DNA from: Cotesia glomerata
Taxonomy: Eukaryota; Arthropoda; Insecta; Hymenoptera; Braconidae
Assembly: GCF_020080835.1 (NCBI RefSeq)
Contig: NC_058161.1
Coordinates: forward strand, 18,589,603-18,653,602
DNA length: 64,000 nucleotides
Reading direction: 5' to 3'
Shown here in pieces: positions 1 to 15,044 of the stretch (positions are counted from its first letter, which is position 1; each line of letters starts with the position of its first letter). The notes below the pieces were generated by a model, which saw only the letters and a program-made list of their open reading frames with translations, searched no databases and had not been told where the DNA came from. The position numbers and the translations under genes are program-made.

Positions 1-60
1 TATTTATAAAAGCGTGATTTTTAGTTTTTAAACTATTATTTGTTGATTATCAAAAATATT

Positions 61-314
61 CAGGCGCGCAAATTACCCACGGAGAGTTACATACTGACAT
101 ACTGACATACTGACATACAAGTGAAGCTAATAAAAAATAATTATTTATAAATATTATAAATACGGGGAATCAGAGTTCGATTTCGGAGAGCGAGCCTGAG
201 AAACGGCTACCAGAACCAAGGAAGGCCGCAGGCGCGCAGATTACCCACGGAGAGTTACATACTGACATACTGACATACTGACAAACTGACAAACTGACAT
301 ACAAGTGAAGCTAA
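61..314. repeat. Direct repeat with 8-bp minisatellite
   Basis: Two direct copies (about 61-132 and 230-314) share a GC-richer start (CAGGCGCGCA) and a conserved TACCCACGGAGAGTTACATA segment. This is followed by several tandem copies of the 8-mer CATACTGA and then CAAGTGAAGCTAAT. The second copy has more tandem units, two of them mutated to CAAACTGA. The function is unknown; it looks like a dispersed repeat entering from the left edge. Confidence 0.6.
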
Positions 315-940
315 TATAAAGCGTGTAAAAAAAATGGCGTCATAGCGCTGTTGACTGGCTGTCAATATGGGATTCACCATAAAAATTATGAACTAGTTAT
401 TGACTCCCATTGGTTAAATATTATAAAGCATACAATTAATTTCGATTATTCAATTTTATAAATATTTCATGTACTGTTAATTAAAAAAAAAATAGGTCAT
501 ATAATTACAAGAAAAAATTAATTAAAACTCGGCAGTTAAAAAAAATGCTTTTCTAACCAAAGTTGTTAAGAAAATAGACGCTCGGAAGCTGATTTGATGA
601 ACTGGTGGTAACTTTATTTTTTTTTAATAATTAATATTTAATATTTTGAACTGAAAGTGATTTTTTTCAATTTTTTAATTAATTAGAATTTAATAAAAAT
701 TGATTTGATCGTTATTCTTATTACAGATAATTTAATATATTTAAAGATAATTTAGGGTGTCAATATTTAGACCCCCGTCAATAATTGGGGCTTTTACCTT
801 ATGTAGTATTTTATAATACAAAAAAAAAAATTTTTGTTGTTGAAGTTGTATATATAAAAAATGACGAAAAAGTTTGGAAAATCAAAAATTGGGAGACTCA
901 TAATGATAATTTAATTATTAAGTAATAAATAAAATGATGT
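315..940. other. AT-rich non-coding stretch
   Basis: There is no supported gene, RNA or repeat boundary here. The sequence is A/T homopolymer-rich and no open frame resembles a protein family. Confidence 0.4.
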
Positions 941-1224
941 CTTCAATGATATAAGCTCATCCCGATGTTACACTCATCAAAAGCTTTTCTTTGAGTACCC
1001 ACATCAATTTTTCATATATTTATTTATATATTATATAGGGGAGGGGGGGGGGCAAAATGGGGTACTTAAGAAACGGTTATGACTTTAAGGACTTAAATAT
1101 GCTGATTCTTCTCGTTTTCAGTCGTAAATGAAGAAAAATAATCAAATTTCAAGTTGCCGTAGAAAAAAAAAATTTTTTTTTTCGGGCAAAATGGGGTACT
1201 CCCTGAAAAAGTGAAAAAAAAAAA

Positions 1225-1909
1225 TTAGGAAAACGGTTGACCCTGAAGGCCATCCCTGCAACTTCCCGCTAATTCCATACTTAGGCGCTTAAAATTGCAC
1301 CAATGACGTTTTTGAGCTCTTCGAGCTCAAAAATACAATTTATGGGTTATTTTGAGCTCTCCGAGCTCAAAGAGATTGCTTTCCTATGCTTTAAAGCTCT
1401 TCGAGCTCAAAAGTCTGATAGAGATTTGATAACACTATTTTTCGAATTTTTAAACCGCAATAACTTTTGAATGAATAAACCGATTTTTACGTGGTTAGAA
1501 GCATTCGACGCAGTTTTTCAAGCCTCACAAAGAATCTTAAATTTTGAATTGATCGCGCTAGGAATTTTGGAGTTATTCCGAAAAAACACTTTTTTCGGTT
1601 TACTTTCGTTCACGATATCTCTCGAATGATTCAACCGATTTTGACCGGACTGGTGGCGATCGACGTGGTTTTTTGAGGTTAAGAGCTGATTAGTTTTTGG
1701 AATTGAACCTTTGAGCCGTTTAAAAGTTATTCCAAAAAAACCACATTTGAAAAAATTTTTTTTTTCAGTTTTTTTAAGATTTCTCAAAATCTATTGATCT
1801 GAATCGGTCCAAATAGTTTTCAAAATCTAAGTTTGGTCAAGCTCTTTCGAATGGCACCCACCGCGATGAAATCGGTCAAGCCGTTCAAAAGTTATAAGCG
1901 GTTCACATA

Positions 1910-1971
<62 letters not shown>

Positions 1972-2115
1972 GTGACAACCTCGCGGGGATAGTCAGGGAA
2001 GCTTCCTGTGACCTTTCAACGTCGAGATCTGATGAAAACTCGATTTTTGCAAAACGGGGTGAAAACGATAACTTCCCGATTTTTGAAAATCTTCGATTTT
2101 CTTAGCGGGAAGTTA
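1225..2115 (+). repeat. CA-core repeat, full copy
   Basis: This is a full-length member of a roughly 0.77-0.9 kb family found at least eight times in the window. It starts TTAGGAAAACGGTTGACC. A shared AACTTCCCGCTAA near the left end is mirrored by TTAGCGGGAAGTT at the right end. Inside are near-palindromes of the form TTTGAGCTC..GAGCTCAAA, a run of CGAACGAATCAACCG-like sequence and a (CA)n tract at about 1914-1970. Open frames across the tract (His-Thr or Cys-Val repeats) are artefacts. Confidence 0.8.
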
Positions 2116-3018
2116 AAAATTTCATTATTCGAAAATGAAGTATCGTTAAAGAAACCACATTTTCTTATCAATAAGCCTATGAAAGAACCCAGAGAGATGA
2201 ACAAATCACCCAAAAAAGAAGCATTGTTAGTTGAAGCAATATACTCCTAACAAAAATTGAAGTAGCAAAAACAATTTTAAAATTTGGTAGTAATTTTTGA
2301 CGGGTTTCGCTTGAGTAAAAATAATATCGAGATAAAAAAAAAGAGTTCGCTTGAGAAGATTGTAATTTTTGGGTCTCCCGGAGAGAAATTTTTAGACTCA
2401 CACTGTTCAGTGAACAGGCCCAGCCGCGATAAAGTCGCCCCTGGGTGACTCCCAATTTCACGAGCCGCACCTGTCTACCGCTAGTTCCCGCAAAAACTAA
2501 CCGCCTATGAAAGCTTAGCTTGACTGATCACGCCATGTCTCGGTGGTGTGATTGGCTGATCGCTCCGCTGACATGCGCAATCAACCTTCTTCCCCAAGTC
2601 GATGAGGAAGAAGACACATTATTATTATTATCTTTCGCTTCCACGCTTTCGCTGCATCAAGTCGCCATTAGTATTTCTTTACTTTCGCTTTTCGTTAATA
2701 AACCGCATTTCGCTTATTTAATAATTTAATTTGCTTAAATTAATTGTTATTAATCTGCTTTAGTTTATTACAGATGAATTGTGTTATTTGTGCAATTAAT
2801 TCTCCGCTTTTCCAGTGCCGGCAGTGTGTTCAACCAGGTGTCAACCGGCTTCGCTTTATTATTCACGCAGTGCTTTATTTATCCGCTTTTATTTAAACAA
2901 TCCGCAAATTAACATATTAAATATAACTTGTATTTAGTGTAAATAAATTTATAGTGTTAATTTTTAATAATATTTCCGCGTTTTAATTGAGATATCCAGA
3001 CCAAAACCTGATCCTCCG
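2116..3018. other. Unassigned GC-richer segment
   Basis: About 2380-3010 is richer in G and C than its surroundings, with many TTCGCTT/CCGCTTT motifs and an AATAAA near 2942. An open frame at 2520-2729 has no recognisable protein features. The segment could be a solo LTR or other repeat fragment; I could not find paired ends. Confidence 0.25.
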
Positions 3019-3255
3019 CTGAAAAAAAAGTTTTTTTCTACCAAGGAAATTTTTCCTTATGGTTAAAAAATTGGTATTCTTATGATTAAAATACGAAAAT
3101 TTTTTTACTATAAGAATACAGTTTTCTGACTGTCAAAAAACTATCCTTATAATAAAACATGGTATTTTAAGGTTAAGAAAATCAGTTTTTTTAAATCAAG
3201 AAAACTCGAGTAAAAAATTTAGTATTCTAGGTGGAAAAAAAGTTTTTTTTTTCAG
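3019..3255. mobile_element. 237-bp foldback MITE
   Basis: The left end CTGAAAAAAAAGTTTTTTT and the right end, its inverse, delimit a nearly palindromic A/T-rich unit. There is no coding capacity. The structure is that of a miniature inverted-repeat transposable element; the superfamily is not determined. Confidence 0.6.
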
Positions 3256-3596
3256 TGCATAATTCTCACGCAATTCCAAGCAATAGCATGAAAAAAAGAT
3301 TCGTAATTTTTTTGCACTCTATTTTTTGGTTTTAGGATTCAGGAAAATTTTTTCAAGTTGAATAATCTTGTAGGCCTGAAGATCTTACTTTTTAAATTAG
3401 AAATCTTATAAACGCACGAAATAATTTTGAAGAAATTCGCGGCCTCTGACGCAGTTGTCTGAGCATTGATAGTTAAATTATGACGTCAAAAATAATCCAA
3501 GAATAAATTTCGAAGTTATTTGAAAAAGACACTCATTTAGAATGGTTAGTTTACGATTTCTCTTCGACACAAAACCCGATTTTGATGCGGTTTGCA

Positions 3597-3838
3597 CACT
3601 GATAAAAAAATTGACTTGACTCAAGAGCCAAACTCTTGAACCAAGAATTCCATTTTAAAGAAAATGATTTTCTTGAGTCAAGAGAATAAATTCTTGACTC
3701 TAAGAAAATTTTCTTAGACCAAGAATAATTTCTTAGCTCAAGAATTTATTCTCTTGACTCAAGAAAATCATTTTCTTCAAAATGGTATCCTTGGTTCAAG
3801 AGTTTGGCTCTTGATTCAGGTCAATTTTTTTATCAGTG
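3597..3838. mobile_element. 242-bp CACTGATAAA foldback MITE
   Basis: The termini CACTGATAAAAAAATTGAC and its inverse enclose an almost perfect palindrome rich in CTTGA and TCAAGA words. Longer relatives with the same ends and the same CTTGA-rich interior sit in the introns of SPF1 and SPF2 and downstream of SPF3 and SPF4. Confidence 0.7.
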
Positions 3839-3958
3839 CAGCAATCAACGTTGTTTTTTAAATTTAAGAGCTGCTTAGATTTTGGAATTACTCGTTACAT
3901 CTGTTTAAAAGGTGTTAAAAAAAAAAGAAAAATGTTATTTCAAATTTATGAGGAAGTC

Positions 3959-4048
3959 TAAGTTTCGCTGAACCCTATCGAATGGCTCGAATGTCGTTCA
4001 AATCAGTGGAGCCGCTCAAAAGTTATTAGAGGTTTACACACTCACACT

Positions 4049-4126
<78 letters not shown>
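3959..4126 (+). repeat. CA-core repeat, partial divergent copy
   Basis: The sequence before the microsatellite (CGAATGGC, GTTCAAATC, CAAAAGTTAT, AGAGGTTTACACA) matches the part of the CA-core family just before its (CA)n tract. The tract itself (about 4043-4125) is interrupted by CT units. The right end of the family is missing. Confidence 0.6.
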
Positions 4127-4129
<3 letters not shown>

Positions 4130-4137
4130 ACAGACAT

Positions 4138-4720
4138 CCCGAGTCGAAAAGTTTCAGCATTATTCTGAACTGAACAAGCTGCTAGGCAACGTTTGAAAAA
4201 AATAAAAAGCGGCTATTTCCCGAGTCGAAAAGTTTCAGCATTATTTCGAACTGCTAAAGCTGAATTAAACCTTAATTGAAGCTGGCTGCACTGAATTGGA
4301 CTTTTTATCAAACTGACTACACTGAATAAAGCCTTAAATCAAACTGTTCAGCCTGCTAGAATCTATAATTTCAAACTACTCAGCCTGCTAGCAGTAAAAT
4401 TGAAACTGGTTTCAACCTAATCACACTGCAGCTTTAAAATGACGTAAACATTTCAGACTACATTCAGACTGAACAGCCTTCCAAGGTATTGTAATGAAAC
4501 TGAATTCAAGCTGAACAGCCTGCTAAGGTATAAAAATGAAACTGAATTCAAACTGATAAAGCTGTAGGCTATTCAGTTTGAAAGAAGTTTCAACTTTAAC
4601 CATTTTTTCAAACTGAACAACCTGGTATATAAAAAAATTTTAAGCCTTACTTGATACTGAACAGCCTGCTAAGCATTAGAATAAAACTGAATTCAAGCTG
4701 ATCAAGCTGCGGCTATTCAG
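4138..4720 (+). repeat. Imperfect tandem repeat region
   Basis: A segment CGAGTCGAAAAGTTTCAGCA occurs twice about 80 bases apart (about 4139 and 4219). It is followed by degenerate copies of a unit containing CTGAACAGCCTGCTAAG and GAAACTGAATTCAA. No protein is encoded. It lies inside the possible 1036-5236 element. Confidence 0.5.
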
Positions 4721-4759
4721 TCATACTTCTGTATATGTTTATTCTGTTAATAAACATAT

Positions 4760-4828
4760 CGATCGTACGGCGTAGGGGTTAGTTATCGGTCTGGCAAACA
4801 CGCGGCTCGGGTTCGAATCTCGGTTAGG
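4760..4828 (+). other. tRNA-like module
   Basis: An A-box-like TAGGGGTTAGT is followed at tRNA spacing by a B-box-like GGTTCGAATCTC, as in a tRNA gene or a tRNA-derived SINE head. The acceptor stem does not pair well, so this is probably a SINE or tRNA-derived fragment and not a working tRNA. Confidence 0.3.
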
Positions 4829-5944
4829 GCAAATGCTATTTTCACTTTATTTCTATAATTAGTAAAAGTTAGGTCTAAATAAAGAGTCAAACGATCTAAA
4901 CTTGCGTTAGCTTTACATCATTTTTTTTTTTTTTTAAATCATTCATTTGTAAAGCGAGAACTTAAAAATTTAGAAAAAAATCTTAGATGTGAAAAAAAAT
5001 TTATTACGATGCACAATGACGATAAAAATTATTGTAACAAAAGTTAGAAAAAAAAAATTTTTTTTCATGTTTTTTAAATTAAAAAATTTTTTTTTTCTCT
5101 GAAATTGTTGGAAATTACGTTAAAATATATTTTAGCAGGCTGAAAAAGCTTTTTGGAAAAAAAATTTTTTTTTACGAAATTTTGGCGGTACCCCATTTTG
5201 CCACCCCTACCCCATTTTGCTCCCCCCCTCCCCTATATCGCGTACTTAATGCCAAAAGGGCGGATAAAAGTTATACGTCCTTTTGGCTTTACAAAACCAA
5301 AAGGGCTTATAATTTTTTTTTTGGTGCCAATCGTTTTGTAAACATGTTCTAAGCCTAACCCGACTAGAAATTTCAGTGAGGCAGTGATTTGGCGCAAGTA
5401 AGGCATGCCGAATTCCAAACTTGCAGTAAGTGAGGCATCCAAACCAGGCCGTAGTTTGGGACGTAACACAGTTGCGAGGCTCAGCCTAACTTGGCTTCCT
5501 GATTGAGTTGCAGTTTGGAAACCAAATTCGCAACGAAAAATCCAAATCTAATTCTTTCTTGATTTTTAGCTTTTTTATTATCAAGCGAAGATTAATAATA
5601 ATAAATGCGTATTTTTTTATCTTCTTTTACTATTTTAAGTATAAATATTAAATTTAGGACTAAATTTTTTTAATTATTTCATGAATAAAAAAAAAACAAA
5701 TTCTTTGTTGCTTTTATTTAATATTATTTTTATTATTTAATTTTATTTTTTCTGTAATTTTTTTTTGTTTTTTGGAGCGTTTTTTAATGTGAAGAGGTTT
5801 TTTTGATTGGTAGATTTGATAAGTCAAGGGGGAAGGAGATGATGGAGGAGTTAGATACACTAATCACACATAACACTTAACTTTACTTCACATTCGCCTT
5901 AATAGTAATTATAATTAGTAATTATTAATTATTAAAAATCGTAC

Positions 5945-6018
5945 ATGTCGAACGCGAGACTCGAACACGGTACCCGACGCACGAGGGTCCTATACCATAC
6001 CGCGACGCTACGCCGATG
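5945..6018 (-). other. tRNA-like module (minus)
   Basis: Read on the minus strand, GGCGTAGCGTCGCGGTA gives an A-box-like region. GTGTTCGAGTCTCG gives a B-box-like region about 40 nt later. It resembles the 4760 module at its start (GGCGTAG) and may be the same SINE-type head. A folded functional tRNA is not evident. Confidence 0.3.
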
Positions 6019-6543
6019 ATGAGCGACCTCTTACTTCAAGATACTTATAAGCACAACCAATGTTCGGCTTGCCTAATTTAAAACAAATAAGATTCGAATT
6101 GGGCTAGCCTAAGTTCGGAAAGCCAAGTTCGCTCCAAACTAGCAAAACTCAGGTTATCGTTACTTGAAACCAGTTCGGCGTTCCCATATGATATATCAGA
6201 CTTAAGGGATCCATAAAACATTCCTAGTTACGTTCAAATATGGCAAGCCAAACATTTCGTTCTGCCTACCTTGGTTTTTATGAGGTAAAACCTAGGCAAG
6301 CCTGAGTTAGGCAAGCCAAACTTGCCCCGAATTGGTTCTTCGGCATATGCCTCACTGAAATTTCTAGTCGGGTACATGAGACACCATGTTTATATGTACA
6401 ATACACAACTCTTTCATGAGTACACACTTTTATATGTATAGAACTAAAAGGCTTAACCTTGGAAAGACTTAAAGCCACTTAAAATATCTTCTCCCACTCC
6501 GTTTTAGAGTACTTTTGCAAGAAACGTCGAAGTTCGTCAAACG

Positions 6544-6770
6544 TTTGGAATGCCTAACTTGCAGGAAATTATAAAATCCAAAGGTCTACGGAAGTTCGGT
6601 TTGCCAAACTTGAAAGTAATTGGGGCCATCTATGGTAAGACGAAGTTTGGCGAATGTTTGGAATACCTAACTTGCAGGAAATTATAAAATCCAAAGGCTT
6701 ACGAAAGTTCGGTTTACAAAACTTAAAGGTAATTAGGGACATTTATGGCAAGCCAAACTTCGGCAAATCT
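6544..6770 (+). repeat. 113-bp tandem repeat, two copies
   Basis: The segment starting GTTTGGAATGCCTAACTTGC at 6544 recurs at about 6657 with a few changes. Both copies contain AAATTATAAAATCCAAAGG and end near a TGGCAAGCC/TGGTAAGAC segment. Any open frame here is repeat-derived. Confidence 0.65.
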
Positions 6771-7102
6771 TTGGTTATCGTTACTTCCAGCTACTCAGGC
6801 ATTCCAAAGGTTCGCCGAAGTTCGGCTTGCCATAGATGTCCCAAATTACATGCAAATTTGGCATGCCAATCTTCGTTTTGCCTAACGTGGATTTAAGAAG
6901 GCGCAAATTAGGCTTGCCTAACTTAGGCAAGCCAAACTTGCCCCTCACTAATTCTTCGGCATTCCTCACTACAATTTCTAGTCGGGAAAAATGAAAAAAA
7001 AATTTCTAAAGCCAAAAGGGCGTATGTCTGAAGTTATACGCCCTTTAGGCTTTAGAACACTGAAAATTTAGTGATCTAAAGCCAAAAGGGCATATAATTT
7101 TT

Positions 7103-7190
7103 AACTTCCCGCTAAGAAAATTAAAAATTTTCTAAAAGCGGGAAGTTATTGGTTTTACCCCGTTTTTTGAAAATAGAGTTTTCATCAGAT
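7103..7190 (-). repeat. CA-core repeat, terminal fragment
   Basis: AACTTCCCGCTAAGAAAAT followed by GGGAAGTTATTGGTTTTACC and a TTTTCATCAGATCT segment is the minus-strand right end of the CA-core family. It is truncated before the (CA)n tract. Confidence 0.65.
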
Positions 7191-7730
7191 CTATATTCAG
7201 CTATACTTAGCTCAAAAAATTTTTTAACGATTAGTTAATAATTTCTTACTTATAATAAGATGTTTTTCATTCTATATATACATATTATGGATTTTAACTA
7301 CAATTTTATGCAACGAATAAGAAGGAAATTTATAAAAAATATAAAATTTTAGTACGCGAAAAAATTTTTAATTCATATGCTTCTTTAATCGTTGATTAAT
7401 AATAATAACCAACATGATGAAAATTTAAATTTACTACTATCGAAAATGTTGACTTTTTCAAAATTTTTTTTTCACAAACTTTCTCCGGACAATTTTGAAG
7501 ACCGTTGTTCGAAATTATGAAAAATCCTGATTTTTTTTATATGCCCTTTTGGCTTTAGACCGATAATTTCCTAAAGCCAAAAGGGCGTATATCTTAAAAT
7601 ACGCCCTTCTGGCGTTAGTACGTCAAAAAATTTTTTTCTGTAGATCTTTACGTTTCGAGCGATTATAAAAAGAATGGCAAAAAAAATTTTTTTTATACGC
7701 CCTTTTGGCATTAGGCACGCGATATGTATA

Positions 7731-7985
7731 TATGAAAAATATATAAAAATGCATGTGAGTACTCAAATGAAAGCTCTTGATAAGTGTAACATCGTAATGA
7801 GCTTATATCTTTAAAAATGTCAATAATTAACAACTGACATTGCTATCTTGTCTACCATTGACATTTTCAAAGATATAAGCTCATCCTGACGTAACACTCA
7901 TCGAGACCTTTCATTTGAGTACCCACATCAATTTTTCATATATTTTATATATTGATATATATTATTTATATGTATATATAAAAAA
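7731..7985. repeat. Foldback repeat
   Basis: The left arm (about 7731-7850) and right arm (about 7868-7985) are inverted copies of a unit containing AAGATATAAGCTCATCC, a GTTACACTCATCGAGAC-like segment and TGAGTACCCACAT. More copies lie at about 941-1035, 7983-8060, 8577-8645 and 20637-20700, so this is a dispersed family often arranged head-to-head. Confidence 0.6.
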
Positions 7986-8060
7986 TATATATCAAAATGC
8001 ATGTGGGTACTCAGATGAAAGCTCTTGATGAGTGTAACATCGGGATGAGCTTATATCTTT

Positions 8061-8460
8061 AAAAACGTCAATATTTAAGAAAGTACAGTGCAATTTATTA
8101 TGATAAGTTTTCGAAGTAGTTATAAATAGATTAGAATTTCGTGATAAACAAAATTTGTTTATTTATTTATTTTGTCTTGTACATGTCAATGTGGTTATAT
8201 GTCAAAAATTAATTTATATAATTAAGAGACTAGGAAAAATTTTTCAACGGGTATATCTTTACCGTAAATTGGGTTTGATATTTTTTCAGCGACAGTAATT
8301 TATGATTTAAATAATTGATAGAGTATTAAGGAAAATTTTGTAACGAGCATATTATTATTTTCAAAGGAATTTTTATAGTTTAATTTGGTATCATCAGAAA
8401 AGTCGAGACAAGAATTAGTGCCTTTTCTCGGTTTTATATATTTTTCAGTGATACTGAATT
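8061..8460. other. AT-rich non-coding stretch
   Basis: I see no gene or clear repeat boundary between the foldback repeat and the start of duplicated unit A at about 8461. Confidence 0.4.
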
Positions 8461-8808
8461 TTTTATGTCAAATTTTTGGAGGAGTTTTTAATAGTATTTT
8501 GGTTCTATAAATTTATTCCGTCACATTTGTTCATTAAATTATTTTTTATTGATCCTGTAATATAGCACTATTATTTAAGATATAAGCTCATTCCGATGTT
8601 ACACTCATCGAGACATTTCATTTAAGTACCCACACGCATTATGAGTCCTGTAAAAATATTTCTTTTTTCCATAATTTTTTTTTAACCTCAAACTAATTTT
8701 AATTTTTTTGCTCAAAATTTTCTACAATTTTTATCAAATTCAAGTTAATTTAGTCATTCAACATTATAAAAGGTTAAAAATTCAAACAATTAGTCTTCAA
8801 TAATCCAA

Positions 8809-8814
8809 TTTATT
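8809..8814 (-). terminator. Poly(A) signal of SPF1
   Basis: AATAAA on the minus strand lies about 110 nt after the SPF1 stop codon. SPF2 has the same signal at 20866-20871. Confidence 0.5.
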
Positions 8815-8922
8815 TAACAAATACCAATTACAATTTTTACACAAATTAATTAAATTATCTCGCTTAACAACACAATTGTGAATAGTAAGAAATTGTGTAA
8901 ATTACTAACCTATAGGTTATAA

Positions 8923-12536
<3,614 letters not shown>

Positions 12537-12595
12537 CTTGATACTTTGTTAGCCGAAACAAAACTTGTTCTATGCATTTAGTCAGTTTTGGGCAG

Positions 12596-12603
12596 CTTTT
12601 ATA
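12596..12603 (-). promoter_or_regulatory. TATA box of SPF1
   Basis: TATAAAAG on the minus strand lies 60 bases before the SPF1 start codon, giving a short leader of about 30 nt. The same motif stands at 23187-23194 upstream of SPF2. Confidence 0.65.
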
Positions 12604-12835
12604 CCAAGTATCAAAGGAACATCAAATTGTCATTTTCGATTTTCCCATCAAGAGTCATTTCTGATAATTCCAATAATCATTGAATTATTAAATTAATTAC
12701 TAAATAGTCGCAAAGTGTTCCTTTGTGTTGAATGTTTTTAAAGGTGTTCGGTAAATGTCTTTTAGTTATCTTATATTTTTTTTGATACACTTATTTAGAA
12801 ACTAATAACAAAGATAGAGATAAGTAATTATTAAT

Positions 12836-13333
12836 CCGAACAAAAACAGTTTCACTGTAAAAATCGCGCCAAGTCCACGTTCATAAGACTATTAAGAAAA
12901 AAAAATTTGTTTTTCTTTACAAAATATATAAAATAAAAATCCAAGTAACCGATATGATTGTTTATGATTTTCGGAAATTAAAAAAAATTTTGTTACAAAT
13001 TTAAAAATTAAAAAAAAAATTTGGAACGTATTTAGTGTGCGCGGTTGCAAAATATTTTACTTTTAATGAAATTCGTAAAATCTATTTACTAGGACTTTAA
13101 AAAATTGAAATACACAATGACGCACACCAAGTACGTTCCAAAATTTTTTTCTTAATTTTTAAATTTATAACACAATTTTTTTTAATTTCCGAAAATCATA
13201 AACAATCATATCGGTTACTTGGATTTTTTAATTTTATATATTTTTGTAAAGAAAAAAACAAATTTTTTTTTCTTAATAGTCTTATGAACGTGGACTTGGC
13301 GCGATTTTTTACAGTGAAACTGTTTTTGTTCGG
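12836..13333. mobile_element. 498-bp foldback element upstream of SPF1
   Basis: The left end CCGAACAAAAACAGTTTCAC and its inverse at 13333 are joined by almost perfectly inverted arms that include GCGCCAAGTCCACGTTCATA and TGATTGTTTATGATTTTCGG. There is no coding capacity. Unit B lacks it together with 13334-13873, so the whole 1.04 kb block was either inserted in unit A or deleted in unit B. Confidence 0.7.
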
Positions 13334-14128
13334 ATTTTAGTATTTTTTGTAATTATAATAAAAATTTACAATTGGTACCAACTTAAATCTCGCGTTGGTT
13401 GCATTTTTTATAGCAAACTATCCCCTTGAAACTACAGTTTATGTAAAAATAATTCCAGCGCACCCTGGCGGGTGTAGATGCAAACTGTGAAATATCTTTT
13501 TTAACTGTAGTTTCCCATCTAATGAAGGATTACTATGCATTCTCGAATTATTTAGTCTGTGGCAGATCACTTTGCCCATCGAAAAAAAGTCAGAATCGAA
13601 ATTTTTGCGTTGCTATAGTTTGTGCTGATTAAATTTAATAATTTCAATTAGATTAATTGTTATAAGTGAATATAATTAATTAATAACAGTCAAATAAAGT
13701 ATGAATTACTGTTATAATATACAATTTAGGAAAAAAAAGTACCGTAGAATTAAATAAAATTTTGCAACCTCAAAATACCGTTCTGCTTACAGTAAACATA
13801 GTCGGTAGTCTGGCGCTCCGTTTACAGCAGATTTGAACGGAACTTGGCGCCAGATTCTACCGAATCTGTGGATTAATTGGAATTTTAGTTTTATATTTTT
13901 TATTTTCTGAAACTTGGACTAAAAAATTAAAGAAAAAAACTTTTCACAATCATTTAGTTGAACCTCTTATAATAAAATTGAGGTGAAATGTATATTGCAT
14001 CAATTTATTCATGATGTGATTGGTCAAATATATCATAAGCATGAAAATATATGCAAGCTCTACTTTCAAGTGCGCGCAAATTACTTTCTGGTGTATAAAA
14101 TAACGTAATCAATAATTATATATTATAT
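13334..14128. other. Spacer between SPF1 and the dead plus-strand copy
   Basis: No gene is recognised. Bases about 13801-13862 form a hairpin around GTCTGGCGCTCCGTT and AACGGAACTTGGCGCCAGA. After 13873 the sequence again matches unit B (23420 onward). Confidence 0.4.
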
Positions 14129-15044
14129 GGGTGATTCTCTGTAAGGATGTTTTTTGCTATCCCAGGTATTTTTTTATGAGAAAAATTGTTATTTTGTTAC
14201 TAAAAAAAAAATTTATTACGAAAGTAAAAAAACATTTCTATTTGGAGCATTGAAAACTAAAATGAAATAAATTTTGGTTTTTTTGCGATAAATTCGTAAA
14301 CCACCGAAATATCAGTTCCCTAGGCGGTCCCATTCCCAAAATTAAAACATTAAGATTAAATTTTAAGTTATTCGTCAATAATATATAATTTGGTCCATAA
14401 TGTTTATAAACTTAATTAGTTAACTAACAATCTTTTTCAATAAAAAATACCGAAAATTAATTTGTTTCATTAAATTCATTAAACCAAAGTTTGTCACAGG
14501 TATTTTAAGAACAGTCCCCTGCCAGAAGTTCAAAGCCAAAAAAAAAATCCAGCGTGTTATTTTACCTTTTGTAAGGTTTATAAGGATCTAACTAGCCTTG
14601 AGTTAATAAACATAGGGCTGTTAGCGCTTTATCGCCATTTTATTTAGTGTCAAAGCACAGTTTGTGCTGGAAATATGTGTTTGGGCCACCTCAAAACTCA
14701 GTCCCCTGGCAGCTATTTTTATTTATAATTTATTTATAAAATTGGATCCATAAGTCTTAATATTATTCTAATTCATGTGAACATTCATTGAGAACTTTAA
14801 AAGTTGAATGCATTGGAATAGTTTGCTTGATTTTTCTCAATTTGATAAAAAAAACAGTCCCCTGTGATGTTATATGGCAAAAGATACACAAATATCGAAA
14901 AAGCAAAAATTAAATCGGCTGTTTATTTATTATGATTAAGCTTATAGTTTTGTAGCCCTTGTTAATTTTTTTTCTGATAAAATCGAAAATAATTTGGTCG
15001 GACAATTTTGGACAGATTTAAGACGTCCTTAGAGAGAATCACCC
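14129..15044. mobile_element. GGGTGATTCTC TIR element, unit A copy
   Basis: The left end GGGTGATTCTCTGTAAGGA has its inverse, with one mismatch, at 15044. The interior contains repeated CAGTCCCCTG words and no protein. A rearranged copy is at about 23679-24530 in unit B, and its right half reappears near 52665-52950. Confidence 0.55.

Larger units (their letters stand above)
1036..5236. mobile_element. Possible 4.2 kb TIR element with G-rich ends
   Basis: The left end reads AGGGGAGGGGGG followed by CAAAATGGGGTAC. The right end near 5185-5236 is its inverse (GTACCCCATTTTGC, then CCCCCCCTCCCCT). Both ends carry a second CAAAATGGGGTAC motif further inside and are flanked by TATAT sequence. The interior holds no transposase, only nested repeats (a CA-core repeat, two small foldback elements, a tandem repeat and a tRNA-like module). 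It may be a nonautonomous transposon with later insertions, or two single ends in opposite orientation. Confidence 0.4.
5236..7728. mobile_element. 2.5 kb TIR element with CCAAAAGGGCG ends
   Basis: The left end reads CGCGTACTTAATGCCAAAAG and the right end is the inverse with two changes (CGCGTGCCTAATGCC...). Both then continue into GGGCG-T/G-ATA. Internal copies of the palindrome CCAAAAGGGCGTAT recur near 5300, 7010-7100 and 7540-7610. No transposase is visible. The interior has GCCAAACTTCGGC-type words, a 113-bp tandem repeat and a tRNA-like module. It abuts the G-rich element on its left. Confidence 0.5.

Noticed and set aside
1833..2105. Open frames with long His-Thr or Cys-Val repeats, here and at 10777-11179, 16266-16499, 17454-17726, 17760-18047 and 51535-51824
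   Set aside because: They are translations of (CA)n/(TG)n tracts in CA-core repeats, open on both strands because the dinucleotide repeat has no stops.
2520..2729. 69-aa open frame in GC-richer sequence
   Set aside because: No recognisable motif, and the surrounding sequence looks like a repeat or LTR-like fragment.
6278..6969. Overlapping short open frames containing KFGLPKLGKPNL-type peptides
   Set aside because: They translate the GCCAAACTTCGGC-rich repeat and its 113-bp tandem copies on both strands.
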